NCBI GenBank assembly: GCA_946479785.1
Contig: CAMLHQ010000008.1
Coordinates: forward strand, 1-57,900
Direction of reading: 5' to 3'
Source of the DNA: an uncultured Nitrospira sp.
GTDB lineage: Bacteria; Nitrospirota; Nitrospiria; Nitrospirales; Nitrospiraceae
DNA: 57,900 nucleotides
Shown here piece by piece: positions 22,322-31,669 of the stretch (positions are counted from its first letter, which is position 1; the number at the start of each line of letters is the position of its first letter). The position numbers were made by a program, and so were the translations under genes. The notes under the pieces are model-generated. The model was not told where the DNA came from. It ran no database searches and saw nothing but the letters and a program-made list of their open reading frames with translations.

Positions 22322-25300
22322 GTGTCACACACTCCGCCCGGCTCATCAACGGTTACATGCTGTGCGCCGGTTGCCGCCGCGCTAGCGCGCAAAGGTGCAC
22401 GGCCTTGCCTCACGGGCTTGCATGGATCAACGGCCGGATTCGCATTGACGCAACTATTGTCTCCGCAATCCGGTTCAATCGGCTCGCAACCTTGGCTGAT
22501 CGTCACACGTTCCGATGAAGCCGCCGAGCGGCTGTTCGACGATCTCATGTTTTTTCATAGCCTGATGGGCCTTCCGATCACGTCGCTGGCCCTGTTTCCC
22601 CGCTGGGAAACGTTCCCCTACGAGTCGACGGCCCCTCACGTCGGCCTGATCGCCCGCCGCATGATCGCCCTTCATCAGATCCGGACGATCCCCGGGGCGA
22701 AAGTCGTGACGTCGATCGAGGCCGTGATGCAGCGGCTTATGCCGGTCGAAACTTTTCTGGGAACCGTTTTGCAGCTCAAGGTTGGAGCCGGGATCGAACG
22801 CGCAGTCCTGACTGCGGGACTCTTGCGACTGGGCTATCGACGAGTGTCCGTCGTCGAAATCCCCGGCGAGTTCAGCATTCGCGGCGGCATCGTCGATATC
22901 TTTTCGACCGCCTATGCGGAGCCGCTGCGCGCGGAATTTCTCGGCGAGACCGTCGAATCGCTCCGCCTATTCGATCCCGCCACGCAGAAATCCACTGCCA
23001 AGATGGACCGCGCGATCGTGTTGCCGGCCCGTGAATATCTCCGACCTGAAGACGCCCCGGATGCCCTCGCGCCGATTGCCGCCGACGCGGAATGGCATGC
23101 GCCGGATCTCTATCCCCAGATGGACAGCTTGCTCGATTATTTTGCTACCCAACCTCTGCTCGCGCTCGACCAGCCAACGGTATTGAGCAGATCTTGCGGG
23201 GAGCATTGGGACCGCATTGACGACGGCTATCTCAGACACAACGACAAGGACACGGCCGTCCCCTATCCCTCGCCAGAGCGATTGTTTCTCACCTGGCAGG
23301 ATCTGATGGATCGCACAGCAGCATGGACCCAATTGGCACTCGAGCCATTGGCGGAGGCCGACGCCTCATGGGACCCGGTGCACGCATTTCCAGCACAGGT
23401 TCCCGGCAGCGCCGGCCTCGGCGCGCGTGGCACGCCGTTCAGTCAGACATTGTCGATTCTCGAGCGCCTTCGCGAGGCATGCCGTGTGGTGTTGGTTGCG
23501 AGGAGCCGCGGCCAAGTCGATCGCCTCCTGGCACTCCTGCGCGAGCACGACGTGCCGGCCGTCGAATGGACGACGGGGAGTTGGACTTCGCGGACAAGCG
23601 CGCGTGCCCCATTTTATGTGCTGCACGGTGATCTGTCGGTAGGATTCCTGTCGCCTGAACTGCGATTGGCGGTGCTGACCGAAGAAGAACTTTTCGCGAA
23701 AGGGACTCGGCACAAGCCGCAAACAAAGAGCAAGGCTGCGACCTTTCTCTCGTCGTTGGAGGACCTCAATGTGGGCGATTACGTCGTCCACGTCCAACAC
23801 GGCATCGCGAAGTATCAAGGCCTCAAACGCCTTTCGGTCCTGGACTTCGACAGCGATTACCTGATTCTGGAATTTTTCGGCGGAGACAAACTCTATGTGC
23901 CGCTCGACCGTCTGAATCAGGTTCAGCGCTATAGCGGCGCCGAAGGGCATGTTCCCAGGCTGGATCGCCTGGGGGGGACCAGCTGGGCCAAGACGACCGC
24001 CCGCGTGAAGAAAGACATCGAAGAGATGGCCCATGAGCTGATCGACCTCTATGCCAACCGCGAGCTGGCCAAACGCCATTCCTATGGATTCGACAGCACC
24101 CTGTACCACGAGTTCGAAGCCGCGTTCGAATATGAAGAAACGCCCGATCAACTGAAAGCCATCGAGGACATCACCCGCGACATGGAATCCAGCAAACCGA
24201 TGGACCGACTGGTCTGCGGTGATGTCGGCTACGGCAAGACGGAAGTGGCGATGCGCGCGGCGTTCAAAGCGGTCGAGGACAACTGGCAGGTGGCGGTTCT
24301 GGTTCCGACAACCCTGCTGGCGCATCAGCATTACGATAATTTTGCCGAACGGTTCGCGCCATTCCCGACTCGCGTGGCGCTCCTGTCACGTTTTCAATCG
24401 CCCAAGGAAGCCAAGGCCATCCTGAAAGATGTAGCGGCGGGAACCATTGATGTCGTGATCGGTACGCATCGCCTGCTCCAGAAAGACGTGCTCTTCCGCA
24501 ATCTCGGCCTGGTCATCATCGACGAAGAACAGTGGTTCGGCGTGAAGCACAAGGAGCGGCTGAAAGAGCTGCGCACGCAGGTCGATGTCTTGACTCTGAC
24601 CGCCACGCCGATTCCACGGACCTTGCAAATGGCGATGGCCAGCGTACGAGATCTCTCGATCATCGACACCCCGCCGGCCGGCCGTTTGTCCATCCGCACA
24701 CAGGTCGTCCGCTCCAGCGACAAATTGATCCGGGAATCCATCTTGCGCGAACTGGGACGCGGTGGCCAGGTCTATTTCGTCCACAATCGCGTGGAAACGA
24801 TGGAGCGAACCGGCGCCTGGCTGCAACAGATTGTCCCGGAGGCGCGCATCGTCATGGCCCATGGACAGATGGATGCGAAACTGTTGGAAGCCGTCATGCT
24901 CAAGTTCTTTCATCACGAGGCCGACGTGTTGATTGCCTCGGCCATCATTCAGTCCGGGATCGACGTGCCCAGCGCCAACACGATCATCGTCAACCGCGCC
25001 GACACGTTCGGCCTGGCGCAACTCTATCAACTCCGCGGGCGCGTCGGTCGCAGCGGCGATCAAGCCTATGCTTATTTCCTGGTGCCGGATGAAGGCAGGC
25101 TGACGGAAGACGCCCAAAAGCGCCTGACGGCCATTCAGCAATTTACTGAGCTGGGGTCTGGGTTCCGCATCGCAGCCGCCGATTTGGAAATCCGGGGCGC
25201 GGGCAACTTGCTGGGCAAACAACAATCCGGACACATCGCCGCGATCGGATTGGATCTCTACATACAAATGGTCGAACAGGCGGTGCAACGGCTCAAGGGG

Positions 25301-25795
25301 CAGGTCGTGGAGGAAGAGCCGGATCCGACCTTGCGTCTGAACGTGTCTGCCTTCATCCCGGAAGAATACGTGGCCGATCCCCATCAGCGCTTATCGTTCT
25401 ACAAGCGGCTCTCGTCCTCAACCCAAGTGGGAGATCTCGCTCTCCTGCACGGCGAACTGCAAGACCGCTTTGGGCAACCTCCCGATTCTGTCGAACGGTT
25501 GTTTGAAGTGATGCAGGTGCGCATGCAGGCGAAGGCCTTGCGACTGGTTTCAATCGAGCTCAAGACAGGGTCCGTAGTCGTCACGCTGGACGCCAAGAGT
25601 CCCGTCGCCCCCGCGGCGATTCAACGTCTCATGGATCAGTACAAGACGCGGCTCCGGTTTCTCTCGCCTCTCTCATTCGAACTCCAAATGCCGCATCAGG
25701 ATTGGTCTTCCATCTTTCCGGAACTCACCGCAACCTTGCAAAGCCTCGGAGTCTGTGATACCAACAGCACAGCGAAAGCGGCATCACTCCATTAA
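22322..25795 (+). CDS. mfd: Transcription-repair coupling factor
   Basis: This 1157-residue ATPase removes stalled RNA polymerase at lesions and recruits UvrA. Domain order is standard: a UvrB-like N-terminal region (PRWETFPYES, VEIPGEFSIRGGIVDIF), an RNA polymerase interaction domain (VGDYVVHVQHGIAKYQGL near residue 480), the RecG-like motor with Walker A GDVGYGKT at 633-640, DEEQ in IIDEEQWFGVKHKE, TATPIPRTLQ, and the TRG motif region, then the D7 domain (YVADPHQRLSFYKRLSS). The start is a GTG at 22322, just after the rfaE2 stop. Length is normal. Confidence 0.97.
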   Translation: MSHTPPGSSTVTCCAPVAAALARKGARPCLTGLHGSTAGFALTQLLSPQSGSIGSQPWLIVTRSDEAAERLFDDLMFFHSLMGLPITSLALFPRWETFPYESTAPHVGLIARRMIALHQIRTIPGAKVVTSIEAVMQRLMPVETFLGTVLQLKVGAGIERAVLTAGLLRLGYRRVSVVEIPGEFSIRGGIVDIFSTAYAEPLRAEFLGETVESLRLFDPATQKSTAKMDRAIVLPAREYLRPEDAPDALAPIAADAEWHAPDLYPQMDSLLDYFATQPLLALDQPTVLSRSCGEHWDRIDDGYLRHNDKDTAVPYPSPERLFLTWQDLMDRTAAWTQLALEPLAEADASWDPVHAFPAQVPGSAGLGARGTPFSQTLSILERLREACRVVLVARSRGQVDRLLALLREHDVPAVEWTTGSWTSRTSARAPFYVLHGDLSVGFLSPELRLAVLTEEELFAKGTRHKPQTKSKAATFLSSLEDLNVGDYVVHVQHGIAKYQGLKRLSVLDFDSDYLILEFFGGDKLYVPLDRLNQVQRYSGAEGHVPRLDRLGGTSWAKTTARVKKDIEEMAHELIDLYANRELAKRHSYGFDSTLYHEFEAAFEYEETPDQLKAIEDITRDMESSKPMDRLVCGDVGYGKTEVAMRAAFKAVEDNWQVAVLVPTTLLAHQHYDNFAERFAPFPTRVALLSRFQSPKEAKAILKDVAAGTIDVVIGTHRLLQKDVLFRNLGLVIIDEEQWFGVKHKERLKELRTQVDVLTLTATPIPRTLQMAMASVRDLSIIDTPPAGRLSIRTQVVRSSDKLIRESILRELGRGGQVYFVHNRVETMERTGAWLQQIVPEARIVMAHGQMDAKLLEAVMLKFFHHEADVLIASAIIQSGIDVPSANTIIVNRADTFGLAQLYQLRGRVGRSGDQAYAYFLVPDEGRLTEDAQKRLTAIQQFTELGSGFRIAAADLEIRGAGNLLGKQQSGHIAAIGLDLYIQMVEQAVQRLKGQVVEEEPDPTLRLNVSAFIPEEYVADPHQRLSFYKRLSSSTQVGDLALLHGELQDRFGQPPDSVERLFEVMQVRMQAKALRLVSIELKTGSVVVTLDAKSPVAPAAIQRLMDQYKTRLRFLSPLSFELQMPHQDWSSIFPELTATLQSLGVCDTNSTAKAASLH

Positions 25796-25817
25796 TCCGA
25801 CGAGGGTTCACGTCCGC

Positions 25818-26720
25818 ATGCATCGACCATCGATTGATTCCACCACCCGTTTGGCCATCCGCCTCTGCTGCCTCATCACCGTCACAATCGGTGGGACGCT
25901 CTTGCTGCTGACCAGCTGCACCCCGCCTCCGTCCGAGGAACGGGTAGTGGCCTTCGTCAACGGCAAACCGATCACGCAAACCGAATTTGACAACGAATGG
26001 ACCGACCTGCCCGAAGCCACCAGGGCCCGCTACGAGAAAGAAGGCGGAAGACAGGTGTTCTTGAAGGAACTCGTCGATCATGAACTGCTGATGCAAGAAG
26101 CCCGCAAGCAAGGGCTCGATCAGAGCGACGCGTTTCGGGACCGAGTCCGCCGGTATAAAGAAAAACTCCTGAAAGAAGAGCTCCTCAAAGACCGGATGAA
26201 AGCCACGGCTGAGCCCACGAAAGAGGAATTGGACCGGTATTACGAGCAGCACGCGGGCGAACTCTTGACGCCATTGAAAGTGCGGGTCGCGCAGATGTTG
26301 TTGCCGAATTTTTCCGCCGCCAAAGATTTAGAAACTCAGGTCAACCGCGGAGGCGATTTCGGAAAGTTTGCGCAGCGCTACTCGATCGACGGCAAGACCA
26401 AGGCGAAGGGCGGCGACCTCGGACCCTATCGGAAAGGCCTCGTCATTCCGGAAGTCGATGAGGTCCTCCGGACACTCAAGCCCGGCATGGTCAGCGCGCC
26501 GATCAAAACGGATGCCGGCTACTATCTCGTCATGATCACCGCGCTCGAGCCGGAGATCATTCAGGCCGACCTCGCGAAGCGTGAACGACTGCGCCAAGAA
26601 CTCGTGTATCTCAAGCGCAAACAGCACTACGACGACGCGATCGCGGAAATCAAAGCCAAGGCCGTCGTACGGCTCGCCGATGGGTCTCGGTACCCGACCG
26701 GCGACCTCACCAGACGTTAA
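25818..26720 (+). CDS. PpiC-type peptidyl-prolyl isomerase lipoprotein (SurA-like)
   Basis: This 300-residue protein has a lipoprotein signal with lipobox LLTSC (Cys 34). The N-terminal chaperone part begins VVAFVNGKPITQTEFDNEW, a helical SurA_N-like region, and one parvulin domain follows around residues 150-250 (VRVAQMLLPNF, GGDFGKFAQRYSIDGKTKAKGGDLG, GYYLVMITALEP). Such proteins fold outer-membrane or exported proteins in the periplasm. A second, non-lipidated relative (surA) follows directly. I start at 25818 because the upstream residues of the open frame overlap mfd and look non-coding. Confidence 0.9.
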   Translation: MHRPSIDSTTRLAIRLCCLITVTIGGTLLLLTSCTPPPSEERVVAFVNGKPITQTEFDNEWTDLPEATRARYEKEGGRQVFLKELVDHELLMQEARKQGLDQSDAFRDRVRRYKEKLLKEELLKDRMKATAEPTKEELDRYYEQHAGELLTPLKVRVAQMLLPNFSAAKDLETQVNRGGDFGKFAQRYSIDGKTKAKGGDLGPYRKGLVIPEVDEVLRTLKPGMVSAPIKTDAGYYLVMITALEPEIIQADLAKRERLRQELVYLKRKQHYDDAIAEIKAKAVVRLADGSRYPTGDLTRR

Positions 26721-26820
26721 GCGGCTGATCGAAGTCCTTCACTTCCTCACTCCCCGTGGAATCTTGTACAATCACCCGATGCGTCGTGCGACAGCCTTCG
26801 TCCCTTCGCATCGACAGACC

Positions 26821-27843
26821 ATGATCCCCTCGTCTCGCACATCCGCTCGGTTCTTGCTCTGGGTGGCGGCCCTGCTGACCTTGGACTGCCTTGGAGCGGT
26901 TCGTCCGCTCGCTGCGGCCAAAGTCGAAGACCGCATTGTGGCCATCGTCAACTCAGACCTGATCCTGTGGTCCGAGGTGAAACGGGAGCTGGCACCGGAG
27001 CGGGAACGGATCGAGAAGCAATATCGAGGCGAAGAATTATCGCGGCGGTTGAAAATGGCGGAAGCGATGGCCCTGACGACGATGATCGAGCGCCGGTTGC
27101 AGCTTCAGGAAGCCAAGGCCCGCAGCATCGACGTCGGAGAGCAGGAGGTTAAGCAGGCCGTCAAGCAATTGATCCAGCAAGGCGAAAAGATCGATGAAAA
27201 AGACCCCATCAGCACCAAGAGCGTTCGGGAACAGCTGACGTTGCTCAGGGTCGTCGATCGGGAAGTGCGCAGCGGCGTGATGGTGGCGGATCCTGAGATG
27301 AAACGGTACTACCAGGAGCACCGCGACCGGTTTGCGCTTCCGGAAGAATATACCCTCAGTCAGATTCTGATCAAACCTCGATCGCCAGACGATGCGGTGG
27401 ACGCGAAGAACAAAATGCGCGACATCATGGCGCTGCTCAAGCAAGGAGAGTCCTTCGAGGATCTCGCTCTTCGCTACTCGGACGGGCCCAACGCCTCACG
27501 CGGCGGACGGTTAGGTCTGGTACGCCAGGGAGAACTCCTGCCGGCAATCGAGCGGGGCGTATCGAACCTGGTTCCGGGCGGGATTTCGGACGTCGTCGAG
27601 AGCCCGGAAGGGATGCATATCGTCCGGTTGGAAGACAAGAAACCGAAACAGTTCCGGCCCTACGAAGAAGTCAGGCAAGAGATCCAGGCGCTGGTCTTCC
27701 AGCAAAAGAGCGAAGACATGTTCCAGACCTGGCTGGCGGACTTGAAGAACAAGGCCTACATCGAGATCAAGTTCGACAACGCTCTCTCAGGACAGACCAC
27801 AAGTGCTCCCGCCCCTCGCCCGTCACCGACGAGTAAACCATAA
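26821..27843 (+). CDS. surA: Periplasmic chaperone SurA (peptidyl-prolyl isomerase)
   Basis: This protein of about 340 residues has a signal peptide (hydrophobic core LLWVAALLTLDCLGAV, cut after LAAA), then VEDRIVAIVNSDLILWSEVKREL, which is typical of the SurA N-terminal chaperone domain. One parvulin domain near residues 190-285 has YTLSQILIKPRSPDDA, GESFEDLALRYSDGPNASRGGRLG and GMHIVRLEDKK. E. coli SurA has two parvulin domains; this one has one. An alternative ATG lies at 26779. The last 77 bases overlap the convergent engB gene. Confidence 0.9.
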   Translation: MIPSSRTSARFLLWVAALLTLDCLGAVRPLAAAKVEDRIVAIVNSDLILWSEVKRELAPERERIEKQYRGEELSRRLKMAEAMALTTMIERRLQLQEAKARSIDVGEQEVKQAVKQLIQQGEKIDEKDPISTKSVREQLTLLRVVDREVRSGVMVADPEMKRYYQEHRDRFALPEEYTLSQILIKPRSPDDAVDAKNKMRDIMALLKQGESFEDLALRYSDGPNASRGGRLGLVRQGELLPAIERGVSNLVPGGISDVVESPEGMHIVRLEDKKPKQFRPYEEVRQEIQALVFQQKSEDMFQTWLADLKNKAYIEIKFDNALSGQTTSAPAPRPSPTSKP

Positions 27844-28369
27844 ATGCCCGGCTCTCGACTAAGCCGAGGCCTTCCTGAAGCCGGCGGAGGGTCGACACGC
27901 GTTCGCTGGCTTTGAGCTTATCGACCTTGGTCGCCACAACCAGCGGATCGCAGCCGATCGATCGAAGCCAGTCGATGGTCTGGCCGTCATGCGGACTCAA
28001 GACCCGGCTTTCTACGAGCATGACGACCGCGCACAGTTGTTCGCGCCCGCCCAGATACGCCTCGATTAAAGGGGCCCATTGCGCCCGCTCCACTTTCGAC
28101 ACCTTGGCGTAGCCGTAGCCCGGAAGATCGGCGAGCACGAAGCGCGACAACAGGGGATCGTCGGTGGCGACGGCGAACAGGTTGACGGCGCGGGTCTTTC
28201 CCGGCGTGCGGCTGACCTTGGCCAGCCCTTTCCGTTGCAGCAGAGAATTGATGAGCGAGGATTTTCCGACGTTCGAGCGCCCCACGAAGGCGATTTCCGG
28301 TATCGTGCCGGTCGGAAATTGTTCTTGGCTGGCGCAACTTCTGATAAACTCGGCCTTCAGAATTTTCAC
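27767..28369 (-). CDS. engB: Ribosome biogenesis GTPase EngB (YsxC/YihA)
   Basis: This protein has 200 residues. The GTPase motifs are G1 GRSNVGKSS, G2 TPGKT, G3 DLPGYGYAK and G4 TKVDK; SSVTGEG is the G5 region. EngB helps assemble the large ribosomal subunit. The GTG at 28369 is preferred over the longer frame (28402) because GGAG lies just before it and the product then begins KILKAEFIRS, as in relatives. Its C-terminal coding region runs 77 bases into the 3' end of surA on the other strand. mtgA diverges 63 bases away. Confidence 0.93.
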   Translation of the reverse strand: MKILKAEFIRSCASQEQFPTGTIPEIAFVGRSNVGKSSLINSLLQRKGLAKVSRTPGKTRAVNLFAVATDDPLLSRFVLADLPGYGYAKVSKVERAQWAPLIEAYLGGREQLCAVVMLVESRVLSPHDGQTIDWLRSIGCDPLVVATKVDKLKASERVSTLRRLQEGLGLVESRAFMVYSSVTGEGREHLWSVLRERCRT

Positions 28370-28432
28370 GAGACTCCAGGGGTGAGAGCGGCAGGCATCC
28401 ATCGCCTCGTTCCTTTTCTTACGCAGTCATCG

Positions 28433-29167
28433 ATGCGGAAGTCAACCAAACAACGTCGCACCAGCCTGCTCGTCAAAGTATTCTTGTTCGTGGCAATTCC
28501 GCTCGCCACGCTGCTGTTCCTCTGGCTCCTGACACTTCCCGATGTGGCCTTGCTGCGATCGACCAACCCGACAACCACGGCCTTGATCGAAGCCCGCGAA
28601 GCCCAGGCCAAAGCGAAAGGACTTTCGATCGGCCGGTATTGGGTCTGGGTGCCACTCTCCAGAATTTCTCCCCATCTGCGCCGTGCGGTCGTGGCGGCGG
28701 AAGATGCGGCGTTTTTCACGCATGAAGGATTCGATTGGGAAGGGATGAAAGACGCCGTCCTCTACGACCTTGAAAAGGGCGAACTCAAACGCGGTGGCAG
28801 CACGATCACTCAACAACTGGCGAAGAATCTCTACCTGTCTTCCGAACGGTCGATCTTCAGGAAGGCCCACGAAGCGCTGATCAGCCGGTCACTTGAACAC
28901 CGTCTTTCGAAAGAACGGATCCTCGAACTCTATCTCAACGTCGCCGAATGGGGCAGCGGCGTCTATGGCGCGGAGGCGGCCTCGCGCCACCACTTCAGGA
29001 AACCAGCGCGCGACTTAACTGAAGACGAAGCCGCATGGCTGGCCGCCATTCTGCCCTCGCCCCGTCGCTACGATCCTCTGCGAAAAACGATAGCGCTCAC
29101 CAACCGGTACGAGCGCATCCTGCACCGGATGAACCGGGCCGCGCGTTACCCCACGCAAACCGAATAA
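28433..29167 (+). CDS. mtgA: Monofunctional peptidoglycan glycosyltransferase
   Basis: This 244-residue protein has one N-terminal membrane anchor (about residues 12-34) and a GT51 transglycosylase domain that polymerises lipid II into glycan strands in the periplasm. The motifs are AVVAAEDAAFFTHEGFDWEGM with the catalytic Glu, RGGSTITQQLAKNLYLSSER, RKAHEALISRSLEHRLSKERILELYLN, and EWGSGVYGAEAASRHHF. Length is normal for MtgA; there is no transpeptidase domain. A TonB-dependent receptor begins 14 bases after the stop. Confidence 0.95.
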   Translation: MRKSTKQRRTSLLVKVFLFVAIPLATLLFLWLLTLPDVALLRSTNPTTTALIEAREAQAKAKGLSIGRYWVWVPLSRISPHLRRAVVAAEDAAFFTHEGFDWEGMKDAVLYDLEKGELKRGGSTITQQLAKNLYLSSERSIFRKAHEALISRSLEHRLSKERILELYLNVAEWGSGVYGAEAASRHHFRKPARDLTEDEAAWLAAILPSPRRYDPLRKTIALTNRYERILHRMNRAARYPTQTE

Positions 29168-29181
29168 CAGCAGATGCTCCT

Positions 29182-31224
29182 GTGACGGACTGCCGCCTCA
29201 TGGTCGTGTCTTTGGCTCTCGGTCTCCTGCTGGTCTTCGATCGAGCCGCAGCGGATGTTCCCGAGCAGGAGCCTCCCGTTCTCACGACGGACGAACTGGT
29301 GATCAGCACGACGCGCGCCCCTGAACGGATCGTGCAGAGCGCGGCGGCTGTGACCCTGCTCACGCAGGAACAAATCCAGCGGTCTCCTTACCCCGGTGGT
29401 CATCAGCTCGACGATCTGCTTCGATCGGTCCCCGGTGTCCAGCCCGCCACACTCAGCAGCCGCTATAACCATCCCACCGCGCAATCCGTCACGCTGAACG
29501 GTCTGGGCACCCGTCGCGCGCTCGTGTTGCTCGACGGTGTACCGCTGAACGATGGATTCGGAGGATGGATTAATTGGGGCCTGATCCCAAATGACATCGA
29601 ACGTGTGGAAATCGTACCCGGCGGAGTCTCGAATCTGTACGGGACCTGGGCCATGGGAGGTGTCATCCATGTCATCACGAAAAGGCCCGCCGTTGGAACC
29701 GGGCTCACTCTGGATAGCCAGGCCGGTACGTTGAGCACCTTCCAACAGGGCCTGAACGCCCGTTATGGGACCGACCGTTTCCGCTTTTCTCTCGGTTACC
29801 GATGGTTTCACACAAACGGAGTCATTCCCGTCCCGGCGTACCAAAGAGGCCCGGTCGATCGGACCAACGATTCGCGGCACGAGTTATTCAACGGGAGCGT
29901 GGCCTGGATGCCAACGGGCGCTACGACGATCGATTTATCGGGAAGCCTGTTCCGAGAAGACCGCACGTTCGGGACGACACTCAGTGTCGCATCGAGAACG
30001 ATCGGGAATGTTGCGCTCGGGCTGCGCAGCGATCAGGGCCGGGCGGGTCTGTGGGAAGGCAAACTGTTCGGGCAGTGGCAGACGTTTCGGAACCTGTCCT
30101 CCCAGATCGTCCCGTCGTCGCTGGTTCGCCTTGACGAATTTCAAAACAGCATCCAAACGATCCCCAGCAATGACTTCGGCGGATCGGTGCAATGGACCGG
30201 GAGGCTGTTTGACCGCGATCGGCTCGTGCTGGGGACTGACGCCCGAACGATCATCGCCCAATCGACCGACAATCTGTTTTCCCAAACGGCGTTCCTCGGG
30301 CAAACCCTCGCCCGAGGCCAGCAGCTCGGGTGGGGCCTCTTCGGCGAATGGATCCTACCGCTCACCGATCGCTGGACCGTCACCCCGAGCGCGCGCGCCG
30401 ATTGGTGGAAGAACTTCAACGCACGCAGTGAATCGCCGACGACATCGACCACCCCTCGCGACAATGTCATTAGCGTGGTCAATCCGAAACTGTCCTCTTC
30501 TTATCAACTCAGCGAGACGCTGCGACTGGGCGCTTCCGTCTACCAAGCGTTTCGCGCGCCGACCTTAAACGAACTCTACCGGGGGTTCGGCTTCGGCGGG
30601 TTTACATTTCTTCCCAACGATCAGCTGCGCCCCGAGCGGCTCACGGGGGCGGAGGTCAAAGTCGAAGGAGAGCTGTTGAATGAGCGTGCGCTCCACTGGC
30701 GCTTGTCGCTCCATCGCGACAGCGTGAAAGATCAAATTTTGTTTGTCACGCAGGGGCCGCTTTCCGCTCAACGGCAAAATGTGGGCAGAAGCCTCTCGAC
30801 CGGCGGGGCGCTGGACGTGTCCTATCGCGTCATTCCACTGCTGACGCTCAATCTCGGTTATGCCTATGTCGATTCACTGATCAGCAATTTTCCCGGGACC
30901 CCGGATCGGGAAGGAAAGCGCGTCCCGAACGTGTCCCGCAGCCAGGTGACGATGGGCGTCACGGCGGGACGTTCCGATTGGGTGGAGGCCACGATCCTGG
31001 CCCGCTATCTTTCGCGCCAGTATGCCGATGACGCCAACACCCAACCGGTTGCCGACTTTGTCGTGCTCGATGCGTCACTTCAGCACGAGATTCGCAAGGG
31101 GATCCACTTGATGGTGAACGGCGAGAATCTCACCAACCGGCACTACATTGCGACCCAGACCGGCTCCGTCAAGACGCTTGGCAGTCCCTTGCTGATTATG
31201 GGGGGTGTCCGCGCGGAATTTTGA
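29182..31224 (+). CDS. TonB-dependent outer-membrane receptor
   Basis: This protein of about 680 residues has a short signal peptide (LMVVSLALGLLLVFDRAAA), a TonB-box-like DELVISTTRAPERI, a plug domain (LLRSVPGVQ, LNGLGTRRALVLLDGVPLND, PNDIERVEIVPGGVSNLYGTWAMGGVIHVITKR) and a 22-strand barrel ending GSPLLIMGGVRAEF with the terminal Phe. It has the layout of BtuB/siderophore-type receptors; the ligand is not visible. The start is either the GTG at 29182 or the ATG at 29200; the GTG adds a charged residue before the hydrophobic core. The close spacing to mtgA implies cotranscription. Confidence 0.9.
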   Translation: MTDCRLMVVSLALGLLLVFDRAAADVPEQEPPVLTTDELVISTTRAPERIVQSAAAVTLLTQEQIQRSPYPGGHQLDDLLRSVPGVQPATLSSRYNHPTAQSVTLNGLGTRRALVLLDGVPLNDGFGGWINWGLIPNDIERVEIVPGGVSNLYGTWAMGGVIHVITKRPAVGTGLTLDSQAGTLSTFQQGLNARYGTDRFRFSLGYRWFHTNGVIPVPAYQRGPVDRTNDSRHELFNGSVAWMPTGATTIDLSGSLFREDRTFGTTLSVASRTIGNVALGLRSDQGRAGLWEGKLFGQWQTFRNLSSQIVPSSLVRLDEFQNSIQTIPSNDFGGSVQWTGRLFDRDRLVLGTDARTIIAQSTDNLFSQTAFLGQTLARGQQLGWGLFGEWILPLTDRWTVTPSARADWWKNFNARSESPTTSTTPRDNVISVVNPKLSSSYQLSETLRLGASVYQAFRAPTLNELYRGFGFGGFTFLPNDQLRPERLTGAEVKVEGELLNERALHWRLSLHRDSVKDQILFVTQGPLSAQRQNVGRSLSTGGALDVSYRVIPLLTLNLGYAYVDSLISNFPGTPDREGKRVPNVSRSQVTMGVTAGRSDWVEATILARYLSRQYADDANTQPVADFVVLDASLQHEIRKGIHLMVNGENLTNRHYIATQTGSVKTLGSPLLIMGGVRAEF

Positions 31225-31228
31225 ATCT

Positions 31229-31669
31229 TCAATCCGGGTTCGAGGCGTCCCCGACTGCACGGAAATCCCGTTCGCCGAAGATGGCCGACTCATGGGTGTA
31301 GTGTTTGAACTCGAGAAGATTCTGGGACGGATCCTGGAGGAAGAAGGTATGGTGTTCGATTCTGGTTCCCGGGAAACGCACTCTCGGCTGTTGAAAGAAT
31401 GGCAGCCCGTTCGCCCTCGCCCGATCGGCCAATTCCTGCCATTGACCTTTCGACAGAAACACCAGGCCGAAATGGCGCGGATAAATGCCTTTCTGTGTGG
31501 CTTGAGGCTCGTCCACCACATGCGCGACGAGCTGATGCTCTGCCAATCCAAACGTGACAGCATGGCTGGATTCTCGCCCTAACGTACAGCCGAGTCCTTC
31601 GACATAGAATCGTTTGGTCGCTTCAATGTCATGGATCGGAAAGGCCAGATGAAACAGGACGCTGCTCAT
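31229..31669 (-). CDS. VOC family protein (glyoxalase/dioxygenase superfamily)
   Basis: This 146-residue protein is built from two beta-alpha-beta-beta-beta units. Typical VOC elements are FHLAFPIHDIEATKRFYVEGLGC at the N-terminus with a metal-type His, RHFGLVFLSKGQW, and HHTFFLQDPSQNLLEFKHY at the end with a His and a Glu. This form is common in proteins annotated as glyoxalase-like; the substrate is unknown. The ATG at 31669 overlaps the stop of the asparaginase gene (ATGA), which sets the start. It ends four bases from the convergent TonB receptor. Confidence 0.88.
   Translation of the reverse strand: MSSVLFHLAFPIHDIEATKRFYVEGLGCTLGRESSHAVTFGLAEHQLVAHVVDEPQATQKGIYPRHFGLVFLSKGQWQELADRARANGLPFFQQPRVRFPGTRIEHHTFFLQDPSQNLLEFKHYTHESAIFGERDFRAVGDASNPD

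Noticed and set aside
23366..25384. Two long minus-strand ORFs of over 320 codons inside mfd
   Set aside because: They lie wholly within the well-supported mfd gene on the other strand, and their translations are His/Arg/Gln-rich as expected for antisense of GC-rich genes.
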